From NCBI GenBank assembly GCA_003022725.1, contig PXSQ01000030.1:1-49343 (forward strand): a stretch of DNA of 49,343 nt, written 5' to 3'. A program made the position numbers and the translations under genes. Position 1 is the first letter of the stretch, and each line of letters starts with the position of its first letter. This stretch comes from Halobacteriales archaeon SW_7_65_23. Its GTDB lineage: Archaea; Halobacteriota; Halobacteria; Halobacteriales; Haloarculaceae. The notes under the pieces are model-generated. The model was not told where the DNA came from. It saw only the letters and a list, made by a program, of their open reading frames with translations, and made no database searches. Below are positions 33,383 to 41,384 of the stretch, one piece after another.

Positions 33383-34198
33383 ATGGAAGGCAGCGAGGCG
33401 TCGGATGCCCGGACGGAGCTACTCCGGAGCAAGCGCAACGCGACCCGGTACCAGATCCTCGTCCAGATCGCGGAGCGCCAGCCGGCAGTGAGCCAGCAGG
33501 AGATCGCCGGGGCGATCGACATCACCGCCCAGGCGGTGAGCAACTACCTCCAGGAGCTGATCGAGGCGGGCCACGTCGAGAAACACGGCCGCGGCCGCTA
33601 CGAGATCACCAAGGAGGGCGTCGACTGGCTCATCTCCCGGACAGACAACCTCCGTTCGTTCGTCGACCACGTCTCCGAGGAGGTGATCGGCCAGGTCGAC
33701 GTCGAGAGCGCCATCGCGGCCGGCGGCGTGACCGAGGGCCAGCGCGTCTCCCTCGCGATGCGCAACGGATACCTGCACGCGCTCCCCAAAGAAGACACCG
33801 GCGCGACAGCCGTCGCGGTCACCGACGCCGCAACTGGGCAGGAAGTTGGCCTCACCGATTTCGAGGGCGTCGTCGACTACGACCTCGGGACGGTCACCGT
33901 GCTCTCGGTCCCGTCGATCCGCAACGGCGGGAGCGCTGCCGTCGAACCCGACGTCGTTGCGCGGTATACCGGCGACCAGGACTTGATCGCTGTCGCCGGC
34001 GCGGAGGCGCTCGCGGCCGCCCGCCGCTGCGAACTCGAGCCCGACGTCCGCTTTGGCACCCCGGAAGCGGTCCGCGAGGCCGCGACAAAAGGGCTCGACG
34101 TCCTCCTGCTGGTTGTGACCGGCCAGCTCTCCATACACACCGACACGCTCCGGGACGGCAACATCAGCTACGAAGTGATCGACGCAACTGACGAGTGA
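33383..34198 (+). CDS. Winged-helix transcriptional regulator heading the cobalamin operon
   Basis: 271 residues. The N-terminal winged helix-turn-helix (residues about 18-80: VSQQEIAGAIDITAQAVSNYLQELIEAG, wing HGRGRYEITKEG) is MarR/ArsR-like. The C-terminal part (about 95-265) is a separate alpha/beta domain found in archaeal HTH proteins of this type, with DFEGVVDYDLGTVTVLSVPSI and DVLLLVVTGQLS, likely for ligand sensing. It is followed after 8 bp by cbiB and is thus first in the cob operon; control of cobalamin genes is inferred from position only. A TATA-like AAAAATACTT lies about 30 bp before the ATG. Confidence 0.75.
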   Translation: MEGSEASDARTELLRSKRNATRYQILVQIAERQPAVSQQEIAGAIDITAQAVSNYLQELIEAGHVEKHGRGRYEITKEGVDWLISRTDNLRSFVDHVSEEVIGQVDVESAIAAGGVTEGQRVSLAMRNGYLHALPKEDTGATAVAVTDAATGQEVGLTDFEGVVDYDLGTVTVLSVPSIRNGGSAAVEPDVVARYTGDQDLIAVAGAEALAAARRCELEPDVRFGTPEAVREAATKGLDVLLLVVTGQLSIHTDTLRDGNISYEVIDATDE

Positions 34199-34206
34199 TC
34201 GCGGCC

Positions 34207-34926
34207 ATGACGCTCCAGTTCGGACCTGTCGGCGTGCCCGCGGCCACGCTCGCCGTCGCCGTTGCTCTTTCCCTCGACGGCATCTGGGGTGAACCCCCAG
34301 CGAGCGTCCACCCCGTCGCGCTTTTCGGTCGCCTCGTCGGTCGGGTCGATCGGCAGTACGCGCGACCGGGCCCCGCCGGGGTCGCGATCGCGGCCCTCCT
34401 GCCAGTGGGGTTCGCGGTTGCCCTCGCGGCGCCGACCGAGGCAGCCCTGGCGCTGCACCCGTTTGCCGGTGCGATCGTCGGGGGCACCGCGCTGTTCGTG
34501 ACGCTGAGCTTGCGGCTGCTCCTGTCGGAGGGGCAATCAGTGATCGGACTGACCGAGAGTGATCCCGTGGAGGCCCGGACTGCGATCAGATCGCTCGTCG
34601 GGCGGGACACTGCCGACCTCACGCCGGCGGAGCTCCGCAGCGGCGCCGTCGAGAGCCTTGCGGAGAACCTCGCCGACGGCCTGGTCGCGCCGCTGTTCGG
34701 GTTTCTGATCGGCGCGCTCGTCTCTCTCCCGGTCGCCGTCGCCGCCGCGGCCTGGATCAAGGGAGTAAACACGCTGGACTCGATGCTCGGCTACCCCATC
34801 AAACCGGTCGGGCGCGCGAGCGCACGCCTGGACGATGCCGTGATGTGGCTACCGGCGCGGGCGAGCGCACTGCTGCTCGCTCTCGCCGCCCGCACACCCA
34901 GCGCGCTTGCTCGGGCCTGTCGGTGA
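34207..34926 (+). CDS. cbiB: Adenosylcobinamide-phosphate synthase CbiB, C-terminus lost
   Basis: Integral membrane enzyme that attaches aminopropanol (or its phosphate) to adenosylcobyric acid. Family hallmarks are LSLDGIWGEPPASVHPVALFGRLV at the N-terminus, DTADLTPAELRSGAVESLAENLADG in the middle, and WIKGVNTLDSMLGYPIKPVGRASARLDD. The protein has 239 residues against roughly 310-320 for the family; the C-terminal Asn-Pro-containing region is absent. The end ALARACR runs straight into cobS sequence that itself lacks its start, so one deletion removed both. The stop TGA overlaps the next ATG (TGATG), which is probably coincidental. GTG 34195 is an alternative start overlapping the HTH gene. 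Confidence 0.85.
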   Translation: MTLQFGPVGVPAATLAVAVALSLDGIWGEPPASVHPVALFGRLVGRVDRQYARPGPAGVAIAALLPVGFAVALAAPTEAALALHPFAGAIVGGTALFVTLSLRLLLSEGQSVIGLTESDPVEARTAIRSLVGRDTADLTPAELRSGAVESLAENLADGLVAPLFGFLIGALVSLPVAVAAAAWIKGVNTLDSMLGYPIKPVGRASARLDDAVMWLPARASALLLALAARTPSALARACR

Positions 34927-35429
34927 TGCGCGACACGACCGTCGGCGTCGGTGCTTTCCTCCTGATCACCCTCGCGGTCGCCGGACTCACGCTCGCGGGC
35001 CTCGCACTGGCCGGGGAGGTGTCGACGGCGAGCATTATCATTGAAGGGGGTTCCTTCGAAGGAATCGAATCTGCGGTCACAGCGCTCGGCGTCGTCGTCG
35101 CGGCGGAGGTCGGTGCCAAACTCGTGATGGTCCTCCTGGTGTGTGCCGGGACGGCGACCCACGAGGGGATGGCCGCAGAACTGCTGGGGGAGGCGGGTCC
35201 GCGGGACGCTGTCCTCCCGGCGCTGCTCGCGCTCCCTGCCGGTGCACTGACCTGGCCGCATCCGGCTGCGGCGGTCGCGCTGGCCGGCGCCCTCCTCGGG
35301 GCGGTCCCCGTCTGGCTCTGGTCGACACGGAATCTCGGTGGTCTGAGCGGTGACGTGATCGGCGCGAGCAACGAGATCGCCCGACTTGCCGGGCTCCACG
35401 CGGGGGTGATCGCATGGACGGTCTGGTGA
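34926..35429 (+). CDS. cobS: Cobalamin-5-phosphate synthase CobS, N-terminus lost
   Basis: Membrane enzyme joining adenosylcobinamide-GDP and the alpha-ribazole ligand. What remains begins at MRDTTVGVGAFLL, which in complete CobS follows a conserved DGLAD-x2-DA segment; that catalytic N-terminal third (about 90-100 residues, with two helices) is missing. The remaining 167 residues have about five helices and the normal C-terminus (GGLSGDVIGASNEIARLAGL, the second conserved Asp motif). The track extension to 34845 translates cbiB out of frame. As written the enzyme should be inactive. The 3' end overlaps cobY by 16 bp. Confidence 0.82.
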   Translation: MRDTTVGVGAFLLITLAVAGLTLAGLALAGEVSTASIIIEGGSFEGIESAVTALGVVVAAEVGAKLVMVLLVCAGTATHEGMAAELLGEAGPRDAVLPALLALPAGALTWPHPAAAVALAGALLGAVPVWLWSTRNLGGLSGDVIGASNEIARLAGLHAGVIAWTVW

Positions 35430-36022
35430 TGTGTGGCGGCCGCGGCACCCGCCTCGACGCCACTGTCGAGAAGCCACTGTTCGAAATCGCGGGCACTCCG
35501 ATGATCGAGCACGTCTACGACGCACTCGCGGGGAGCGACCTCGGTACGGTGTACACAGCCCCGTCACCACAGACGCCGGACACCCGCGAGTTCCTGAACT
35601 CCCGAGCGATCCCCTATCTCGGGACACCGGGAGAGGGGTACGTCGCTGATCTCGACGCCGCACTCTCCGAACTGGACGGGCCCGTGCTGACTGCCGCCGC
35701 CGACCTGCCGTTGCTCTCGCCGGACCCCGTCGATCGCATCCTCGCCCGGCACGATCGCGGCTCCCTCGCGGTCGCCGTCCCGGCGGCGCTCAAGAAGGCC
35801 CTCGGCGTCAGCTACGACCACTCGTTCGATCACAGGGGCCAGGAGGTGGTGCCGGCAGGGATCAACGTGGTCGGCGACGCGGAGGAGGAGACCACGGTTG
35901 TCTCCCACGACGCACGCTTCGCCGTGAACGTGAACCGCCGCTCCGACGCCCGGATCGCGGAGATTTTGATACCCACGAGGGAAGAAAAATCTTCGGGGTC
36001 CGATGGAAGGGATCAGCCGTGA
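35414..36022 (+). CDS. cobY: GTP:adenosylcobinamide-phosphate guanylyltransferase
   Basis: 202 residues. The archaeal replacement for bacterial CobU, using GTP to activate adenosylcobinamide-phosphate. The nucleotidyltransferase signature MCGGRGTRLDATVEKPLFEIAG lies at the N-terminus, and the metal-binding Asp motif TAAADLPLLSPD around residue 97. GQEVVPAGINVVG and FAVNVNRRSD are typical of CobY. Start ATG 35414 overlaps the end of cobS, indicating coupling. The C-terminal tail (EEKSSGSDGRDQP) is variable. Confidence 0.9.
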   Translation: MDGLVMCGGRGTRLDATVEKPLFEIAGTPMIEHVYDALAGSDLGTVYTAPSPQTPDTREFLNSRAIPYLGTPGEGYVADLDAALSELDGPVLTAAADLPLLSPDPVDRILARHDRGSLAVAVPAALKKALGVSYDHSFDHRGQEVVPAGINVVGDAEEETTVVSHDARFAVNVNRRSDARIAEILIPTREEKSSGSDGRDQP

Positions 36023-36052
36023 TCGGAAGTCGGTGCCGGGAGGTGGTCAGCT

Positions 36053-37063
36053 GTGGATCCTGAATCCATCGATAGCGTGGCGCCGGTCACGCACGGCAGC
36101 AGCGACGACCCCGACCTGCTGGATTTCAGTGCGAACACCAACCCGGTGATTCCGGAGGGAGTGGAGAACGTATACCGGGACGCCGTCGAGGCCTCGACAC
36201 GTGCTGAGTTCCCGTCTATCGAGCAGTTTCGGAGAGTAGCTGCCGCGGCCGTCGACTGTGACCCGACGGCTATCGTCCCGACGTGGGGCGGCATCGAGGC
36301 GATCCGGCTCGCGGTCGCGCTGACGGTCACACCCGGCGACTCCGTGCTCGTGCCGGCACCGAGTTTCGGCGAGTACGCCCGCGAGGTCGAACTCCAGGGC
36401 GGGACGCCGACGTTCGCGCCGGCCGAGGGGATCGTCGACGAGGATCCCGCGGACCACGCCCTGGTGATCGTCTGCCAGCCGAACAACCCGACCGGGCGAG
36501 CCGTCGACGCCGACCGTCTCCAGTCGTTTGCCGCCCGGTGCCGGGCGGCCGACACGCCGCTGTTGATCGACGAAGCGTTCCTGGACTTCACCGGCCGTGA
36601 CTCCCTGGCGGGGGTCCCGGGCGTGATCGTCGCTCGCTCGCTGACCAAGATGTACGGTCTGCCAGGTCTGCGGGTCGGCGACGCCGTCGCAACGGGGACT
36701 CTCGGAGAACGGCTGCGAACGGCGAGCCAGCCCGGGGCCATCTCGCCACCCGCGCTAGCCGTCGGCACGCACTGCCTGCAGCAGGAGGAATTCGTCGCCG
36801 AGACGACGCGTCGAGTGCGGTCTGAACGCGAACGGATCCGGGAAGAACTCTCCGAGCAGTTCGACGTGTACCCCTCAGAGGCCCCGTTTCTGCTGCTGGA
36901 CGTGGGTGAGCGTGACGTCGACGGCCTGCTCGCGCGGGCACGCGAGCGAGGGCTCGCACTCAGGGACGCGCGGACGTTCCGGCGGTTGGACTCGCACGTC
37001 CGCATCGCTGTTCGTCTTCCTGAGGAGAACGACCGACTGCTGGAGGCCCTGAGTGATGTTTGA
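36053..37063 (+). CDS. cobD: L-threonine-O-3-phosphate decarboxylase CobD-like aminotransferase-fold enzyme
   Basis: 336 residues, fold type I PLP enzyme that makes aminopropanol phosphate for the nucleotide loop. Visible features are LDFSANTNPVIPEGV at the N-terminus (shared with CobD and HisC), VCQPNNPTGRAV, DEAFLDF, and the PLP-lysine motif ARSLTKMYGLPGLRVG around residue 200. The start is GTG 36053 (MDPESIDSVAP), 30 bp after cobY. HisC (histidinol-phosphate aminotransferase) is the close alternative, but the operon context decides for CobD. The 3' end overlaps cbiZ by 8 bp. Confidence 0.85.
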   Translation: MDPESIDSVAPVTHGSSDDPDLLDFSANTNPVIPEGVENVYRDAVEASTRAEFPSIEQFRRVAAAAVDCDPTAIVPTWGGIEAIRLAVALTVTPGDSVLVPAPSFGEYAREVELQGGTPTFAPAEGIVDEDPADHALVIVCQPNNPTGRAVDADRLQSFAARCRAADTPLLIDEAFLDFTGRDSLAGVPGVIVARSLTKMYGLPGLRVGDAVATGTLGERLRTASQPGAISPPALAVGTHCLQQEEFVAETTRRVRSERERIREELSEQFDVYPSEAPFLLLDVGERDVDGLLARARERGLALRDARTFRRLDSHVRIAVRLPEENDRLLEALSDV

Positions 37064-37814
37064 GGCGACCGTCAGCGAAGGCGTGCTGTGCGTCCGCCGG
37101 CCCCGAACCCGCTGGCTCTCGACCGGGTGGAACGGCGGTTTCAGCGAGGGGAGCGCTGCCTACAACGTCTCCGTCCCCGAGGGCTGGCCCGAGGTCGACC
37201 TCGCGGTCTACACCCGGGAGCGGCGCCGCAAGGCCGGCTTCGGGGATCCGGGCCCGACGCTGCTCACGGGCGTCGCCCTCGAACACGCCCGCTGTGCGCG
37301 CCTGGACTCGGTTGCGGTGTTCGCCACGGCAGGGCTGTCCAATCCCGCACCGCTCCCGATGAATCCGACCGGTGGAGACGGGACGGGTGACTCGTCGGCG
37401 CCTGGAGAGGAGTCACCGAGGTCGGAGGACGACTCACTGCCGGAGCCGGGCACGGTGAACCTGCTCGTCGGCACGGACCGGGCGCTCGACGACGCCGCGA
37501 TGGCCAACCTCGTCGCGGTCGCCGCGGAGGCGAAAGCCGCGACGCTGCTCGCCGAGACCGGCTTCCCGGGGACGACCACCGACGCGGTCGTCGTCGGCTG
37601 TGACCCGGACGGGGAGCCGGCGGCGTTCTCCGGGAGTGCGACGGCCATCGGCGAGGCGGCGCGAGTCTGCGTGCGCGATGCGGTCCGGGCGAGTCTCCAG
37701 TCGCGCTATCCCGACAAGTCGTTTCCCGAATCTGTCGAGGCCGCCGAGCACGGGAGCCGGGTCGACCGCGAGTCGACAGTCTCACCGGTCCGGGGCGACG
37801 AGAGTGAGCCATGA
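37056..37814 (+). CDS. cbiZ: Adenosylcobinamide amidohydrolase CbiZ
   Basis: 252 residues from ATG 37056. It hydrolyses adenosylcobinamide to adenosylcobyric acid so that archaea can use cobinamide taken from outside. Family motifs are WLSTGWNGGFSEGSAAYNVSVPEG, LLTGVALEHA, VFATAGLSNPA and, late, GTTTDAVVVGC. A variable acidic stretch (about residues 105-135, with GEESPRSEDDS) is inserted in the middle, as often in halophiles. It overlaps cobD at the start and cobA at the end (ATGA). Its presence shows that this operon serves salvage as well as synthesis. Confidence 0.92.
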   Translation: MFEATVSEGVLCVRRPRTRWLSTGWNGGFSEGSAAYNVSVPEGWPEVDLAVYTRERRRKAGFGDPGPTLLTGVALEHARCARLDSVAVFATAGLSNPAPLPMNPTGGDGTGDSSAPGEESPRSEDDSLPEPGTVNLLVGTDRALDDAAMANLVAVAAEAKAATLLAETGFPGTTTDAVVVGCDPDGEPAAFSGSATAIGEAARVCVRDAVRASLQSRYPDKSFPESVEAAEHGSRVDRESTVSPVRGDESEP

Positions 37815-38521
37815 GCGAGTATACCCACGCGAGCGATGAGAGCGACGAAACTCGTGTCGACGGCGGAACTGACGGGGCGGAGGCAGAGCCGCTCGAACCG
37901 CAGCCGATCGAACCGGCCGCACCCGAGGAGTTCGGGCTGGTCCAGGCCTGGTGGGGCGACGGCAAGGGCAAGACGACCGCGGCGCTGGGGATGGGGTTCC
38001 GGGCCGCGGGTCACGGCTACCGCGTCCACATGCTCCAGTTCCTGAAGGGCGGCACCGCCAGCGTCGAGGACGTCCGCGGCGAGTACAACGCCGTCGCGCA
38101 GTTCCCCGGCTTCAGCTACGAGAACTCGGGCCACTACGGCTGGCACAGGCTCCCCGACGGCTCCGACGACGAGCGCCACGAGGCGAACGCCCGTGCCGGC
38201 TTCGAGCGGGCCGAGGAGCTGGTCGAAGCCGCCGACAAGGCCGATCTCTCCGGCCCGCTCGCACTCGACGGGCCGCCCGAAGACGGCTGTCACATGCTGA
38301 TCCTCGACGAGATCCTCTACGCGCTGGGCCGGGGGCTCGTGAGCGCCAAGGAACTGATCGAACTGATCGAGGCGAAGCCGGAGGACCTCGAACTCGTGTT
38401 GACCGGCGGGCACGACGAGCCCGCCGCCATCGTGGAGCACGCCGACCTGGTGACCGAGGTCAGCAAGGGGAAACACCCGATCGACGCCGGACAGCCCGCG
38501 CGGAAGGGCACCGAATTTTAG
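37811..38521 (+). CDS. cobA: Corrinoid (cob(I)alamin) adenosyltransferase, CobA/BtuR type
   Basis: 236 residues. It transfers the adenosyl group of ATP to the cobalt of reduced corrinoids. The P-loop GDGKGKTTAALGMGFRA follows an acidic extension of about 45 residues not found in bacterial homologues. HMLQFLKGG, the YGWHRL segment and HMLILDEILYALGRGLV (Walker B-like) match the CobA family. It is last in the operon with an ATGA overlap with cbiZ, and is convergent with leuS with 15 bp between. Confidence 0.93.
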   Translation: MSEYTHASDESDETRVDGGTDGAEAEPLEPQPIEPAAPEEFGLVQAWWGDGKGKTTAALGMGFRAAGHGYRVHMLQFLKGGTASVEDVRGEYNAVAQFPGFSYENSGHYGWHRLPDGSDDERHEANARAGFERAEELVEAADKADLSGPLALDGPPEDGCHMLILDEILYALGRGLVSAKELIELIEAKPEDLELVLTGGHDEPAAIVEHADLVTEVSKGKHPIDAGQPARKGTEF

Positions 38522-38536
38522 CGAGTCGCCGCGGGC

Positions 38537-41323
38537 CTACTCCTCGATCTGGATGCCGGGCCGGCCGGACGTCGCCTTCGCCGCGAGGTCCTCGGGCGCC
38601 TCGCCGGGCTCGGAGACGACCACCTCGGCGTCGAACTCGCGTTCGAGCAGCCAGACCGCGCGCGTCAGCGCCTCGTACTCGCGCTCGGGCGGGAGCTGTT
38701 CGTCCAGGTGGCCCTCGCCGGCGAGGGCCTTCGCGTAGTCGGCGGCGGCCTCGCCGTGGCGCTGGAGCCGCTCGTCGCCCATCAGCTGGCCGACGACGTT
38801 TCCGTCGAGGTCGCGGGCCTGCTGGCGGGCGTAGTGCTTCCACTCGGGGGCGACCGCGATCTCGATCAGCGACGGGTCCTCGATGCCCGCCACGCCGACG
38901 ATGTCCCGGACGTCCTCGCGGGTGTTCTCGACGAGCAGGCGCGCAGTCTCGTAGCCTGCCGGCTCGTCCGCCTCGGGCCAGTCAGCCTCGGCGATCAGGC
39001 CGTCGTGGCCGAGGTGGTCCCACAGCTCCTCGGCGACGTGGGGCGCAACCGGCGCGAGCAGCCGCGAGACGGTCGACAGCCCGCGCTCGAACGTCCCCCC
39101 GTCGGGCTCGGTGTAGTCGACGTAGCGGCGCAGCAGCGACACCAGCTCGCGGATCGCCTGCAGCGCGTGGTTGAAGCGGAACGCCTCGAACTCCTCGGTC
39201 GCCGTGGCGGCCGTCGCCGTGATCTCACGGGCGACGTACTCGTCGATGGTGCCGCCGTCGCCGGCCGCGGCGGCGTCGCGGGTGTCGATCGCCCCCTCTG
39301 CGTACCGAGCGACCAGGTCGTGGACGTTCTGCAGGAACGCGTGGGCGGACTCGGCGCCCTCTTCGGTCCAGTCCAGCGCCTTCTCGGGCTGTGCGGCGTT
39401 CAGCATGAACAGCCGGCCGGTGTCGGCGCCGAACCGCTCGACGAACGGCGCCGGCGAGACGACGTTGCCCGACGAGGAGCTCATCGCCTCCCCGTCCTTG
39501 CGGACCATCCCCTGTGTGAGCAGGTTCTCGAACGGCTCGCGGACCCCGTCGAGCATCTCCAGGTCGTCGAGCACCTTCGTGAAAAAGCGCGAGTAGATCA
39601 GGTGCATCGTCGCGTGCTCGATGCCGCCGACGTACTGGTCGACCGGCATCCAGTCGGTGGCCTGCTCGCTGTCGAACGGCGCGTCATCGAGGTCCGGCGA
39701 GATGAAGCGCAGGAAGTACCACGACGAGTCGACGAACGTGTCCATCGTGTCGGTCTCGCGCTGGGCCGGCCTGCCGCAGTCCGGACAGGTCGTCGTCTTC
39801 CACTCCTGGGCCGCGTCCAGCGGGTTGCCAGTCGTCCGGATGAACTCCGGCAGTTCGATCGGCAGATCCTCCTCGGGCACCGGGATGTAGCCACAGTCCG
39901 GGCACTCCACGAACGGGATCGGCGTCCCCCAGTAGCGCTGGCGGGAGATACACCAGTCACGGAGGCTGAACTCCGTCCGGTGCTCGCCGTCGAACGCCTC
40001 GACGAACCGATCGCGGGCCTCGGCGCTATCTAGCCCGTCGAACTCGCCGCTGTCGACCAGCACGCCGTCGGACTCGTCGCTGTTGACCAGCACGCCGTCG
40101 GACTCACTTCGCTCGTCCGATGAACCCTCGATCTCCCCGAGATCGAGGACGCCGTCCTCGGTGTAGGCTGCCTCCTGGACGTCGACCTCCTCGGGATCGA
40201 CCGCTGTGTTCCCGGCCGGCTCGACAACCTGCTGGATCGGGATGTCGTGCTCCTCGGCGAACGCGTGGTCGCGGTCGTCGTGGGCGGGGACGGCGTACAG
40301 GGCGCCGGTGCCAATGTCCTCGAGTACGTAGTCCGCGACGTAGACGGGGATCTCCTCGTCGGTCGCGGGATTGGTCGCGTACTCGTCGGTGAACACGCCC
40401 GAGGTCTCGTCGATCTCCTCCTCGTCGGCGTGCTCGACGCGGTGGATGTACTCGGCGATGTCGTCGTCCTCAGCAGCGAGTTCCTGTGCGACCTCGTGAC
40501 CGGGCGAGAGTGCGAAAAACGTCGCGCCGTGGATGGTGTCGAGCCGGGTCGTGAAGATGTCGACGCTGTCGCCGGTCGTCAGCTCGAACTCGACGGAGGT
40601 GCCCTCCTGCTTGCCGATCCAGTTGTGCTGCATCTCCCGGACGTTGTCCGGCCAGCCGTCCATCTCGTCGAGTTCGTCGTACAGTTCGTCGGCGTAGTCG
40701 GTGATCGTGAAAAACCACTGTTCGAGTTCGCGGTGCTCGATGGCGGTGTCACACCGCCAACAGATCTCGACGCCACCTTCGGTGTTGACGTTCTCGTCGG
40801 CCAGCACCGTCTCGCAGCTGGGACACCAGTTGAGTTCCGTTTCTTTTCGCTCAACCAGCCCTGCCTCGTAGAACTCCTGGAACAGCCACTGGTTCCACCG
40901 GAAGTACTCCGGCTCGCAGGTCGTGACCTCCCGCTGCCAGTCGAACCCCAGGCCCATCACGTTCATCTGGTCTTTCATTGCGGCGATGCAGTCCATCGTC
41001 CACCCGCGGGGGTCGACGTCGCGCTCGTTGGCAGCGTTCTCCGCGGGGAGCCCGAACGAGTCCCAGCCCATCGGGTGCAACACTGCCTCGCCCTGCATCC
41101 GCTTGTAGCGGGCGAACGCGTCGGTGATCGCGTAGTTGCGGACGTGGCCCATGTGCATCTCGCCCGACGGGTAGGGGAACATCGCGAGGACGTAGCTGGG
41201 GTCCTCGGCCCCGTCTTCGATGTGGAACACCTCCTCGTCGTCCCACCGCTGTTGCCACCGCGGCTCGATCTCCGCCGGATCGAACCGTCGCTCCTCCTGA
41301 TCCGTCGCGTCGGCTCTACTCAT
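38537..41323 (-). CDS. leuS: Leucyl-tRNA synthetase
   Basis: 928 residues, class I synthetase. HIGH motif variant HMGH at residues 57-60 (PYPSGEMHMGHVRNY), zinc-type Cys pairs (CPSCETVL...CWRCDT), a CP1 editing domain, RQRYWGTPIPFVECPDC, MDTFVDSSWYFLRF, and a KMSKS-loop variant EAMSSSSGNVVSP in which both lysines are replaced. Several signatures (WDSFGLPAENAAN and DSSWYFLRF) are those of bacterial-type LeuRS, suggesting ancient transfer; a phylogeny is needed. A 30-bp direct duplication (40055-40105) encodes an acidic repeat DGVLVNSDESDGVLVD between the editing and catalytic parts. The start at 41323 (MSRADATDQEERRF) is acceptable. Confidence 0.95.
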   Translation of the reverse strand: MSRADATDQEERRFDPAEIEPRWQQRWDDEEVFHIEDGAEDPSYVLAMFPYPSGEMHMGHVRNYAITDAFARYKRMQGEAVLHPMGWDSFGLPAENAANERDVDPRGWTMDCIAAMKDQMNVMGLGFDWQREVTTCEPEYFRWNQWLFQEFYEAGLVERKETELNWCPSCETVLADENVNTEGGVEICWRCDTAIEHRELEQWFFTITDYADELYDELDEMDGWPDNVREMQHNWIGKQEGTSVEFELTTGDSVDIFTTRLDTIHGATFFALSPGHEVAQELAAEDDDIAEYIHRVEHADEEEIDETSGVFTDEYATNPATDEEIPVYVADYVLEDIGTGALYAVPAHDDRDHAFAEEHDIPIQQVVEPAGNTAVDPEEVDVQEAAYTEDGVLDLGEIEGSSDERSESDGVLVNSDESDGVLVDSGEFDGLDSAEARDRFVEAFDGEHRTEFSLRDWCISRQRYWGTPIPFVECPDCGYIPVPEEDLPIELPEFIRTTGNPLDAAQEWKTTTCPDCGRPAQRETDTMDTFVDSSWYFLRFISPDLDDAPFDSEQATDWMPVDQYVGGIEHATMHLIYSRFFTKVLDDLEMLDGVREPFENLLTQGMVRKDGEAMSSSSGNVVSPAPFVERFGADTGRLFMLNAAQPEKALDWTEEGAESAHAFLQNVHDLVARYAEGAIDTRDAAAAGDGGTIDEYVAREITATAATATEEFEAFRFNHALQAIRELVSLLRRYVDYTEPDGGTFERGLSTVSRLLAPVAPHVAEELWDHLGHDGLIAEADWPEADEPAGYETARLLVENTREDVRDIVGVAGIEDPSLIEIAVAPEWKHYARQQARDLDGNVVGQLMGDERLQRHGEAAADYAKALAGEGHLDEQLPPEREYEALTRAVWLLEREFDAEVVVSEPGEAPEDLAAKATSGRPGIQIEE

Positions 41324-41384
41324 ACTTCTCCCTGGGACGTGCCCGGATTTCTATCTTTTGACAGCGCCGCCACAGCCGTGCCGG

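Noticed and set aside
38708-40033. Plus-strand ORFs of 441 and 390 aa opposite leuS
   Set aside because: Typical antisense ORFs of high-GC haloarchaeal genes; no domains, and leuS is unambiguous.
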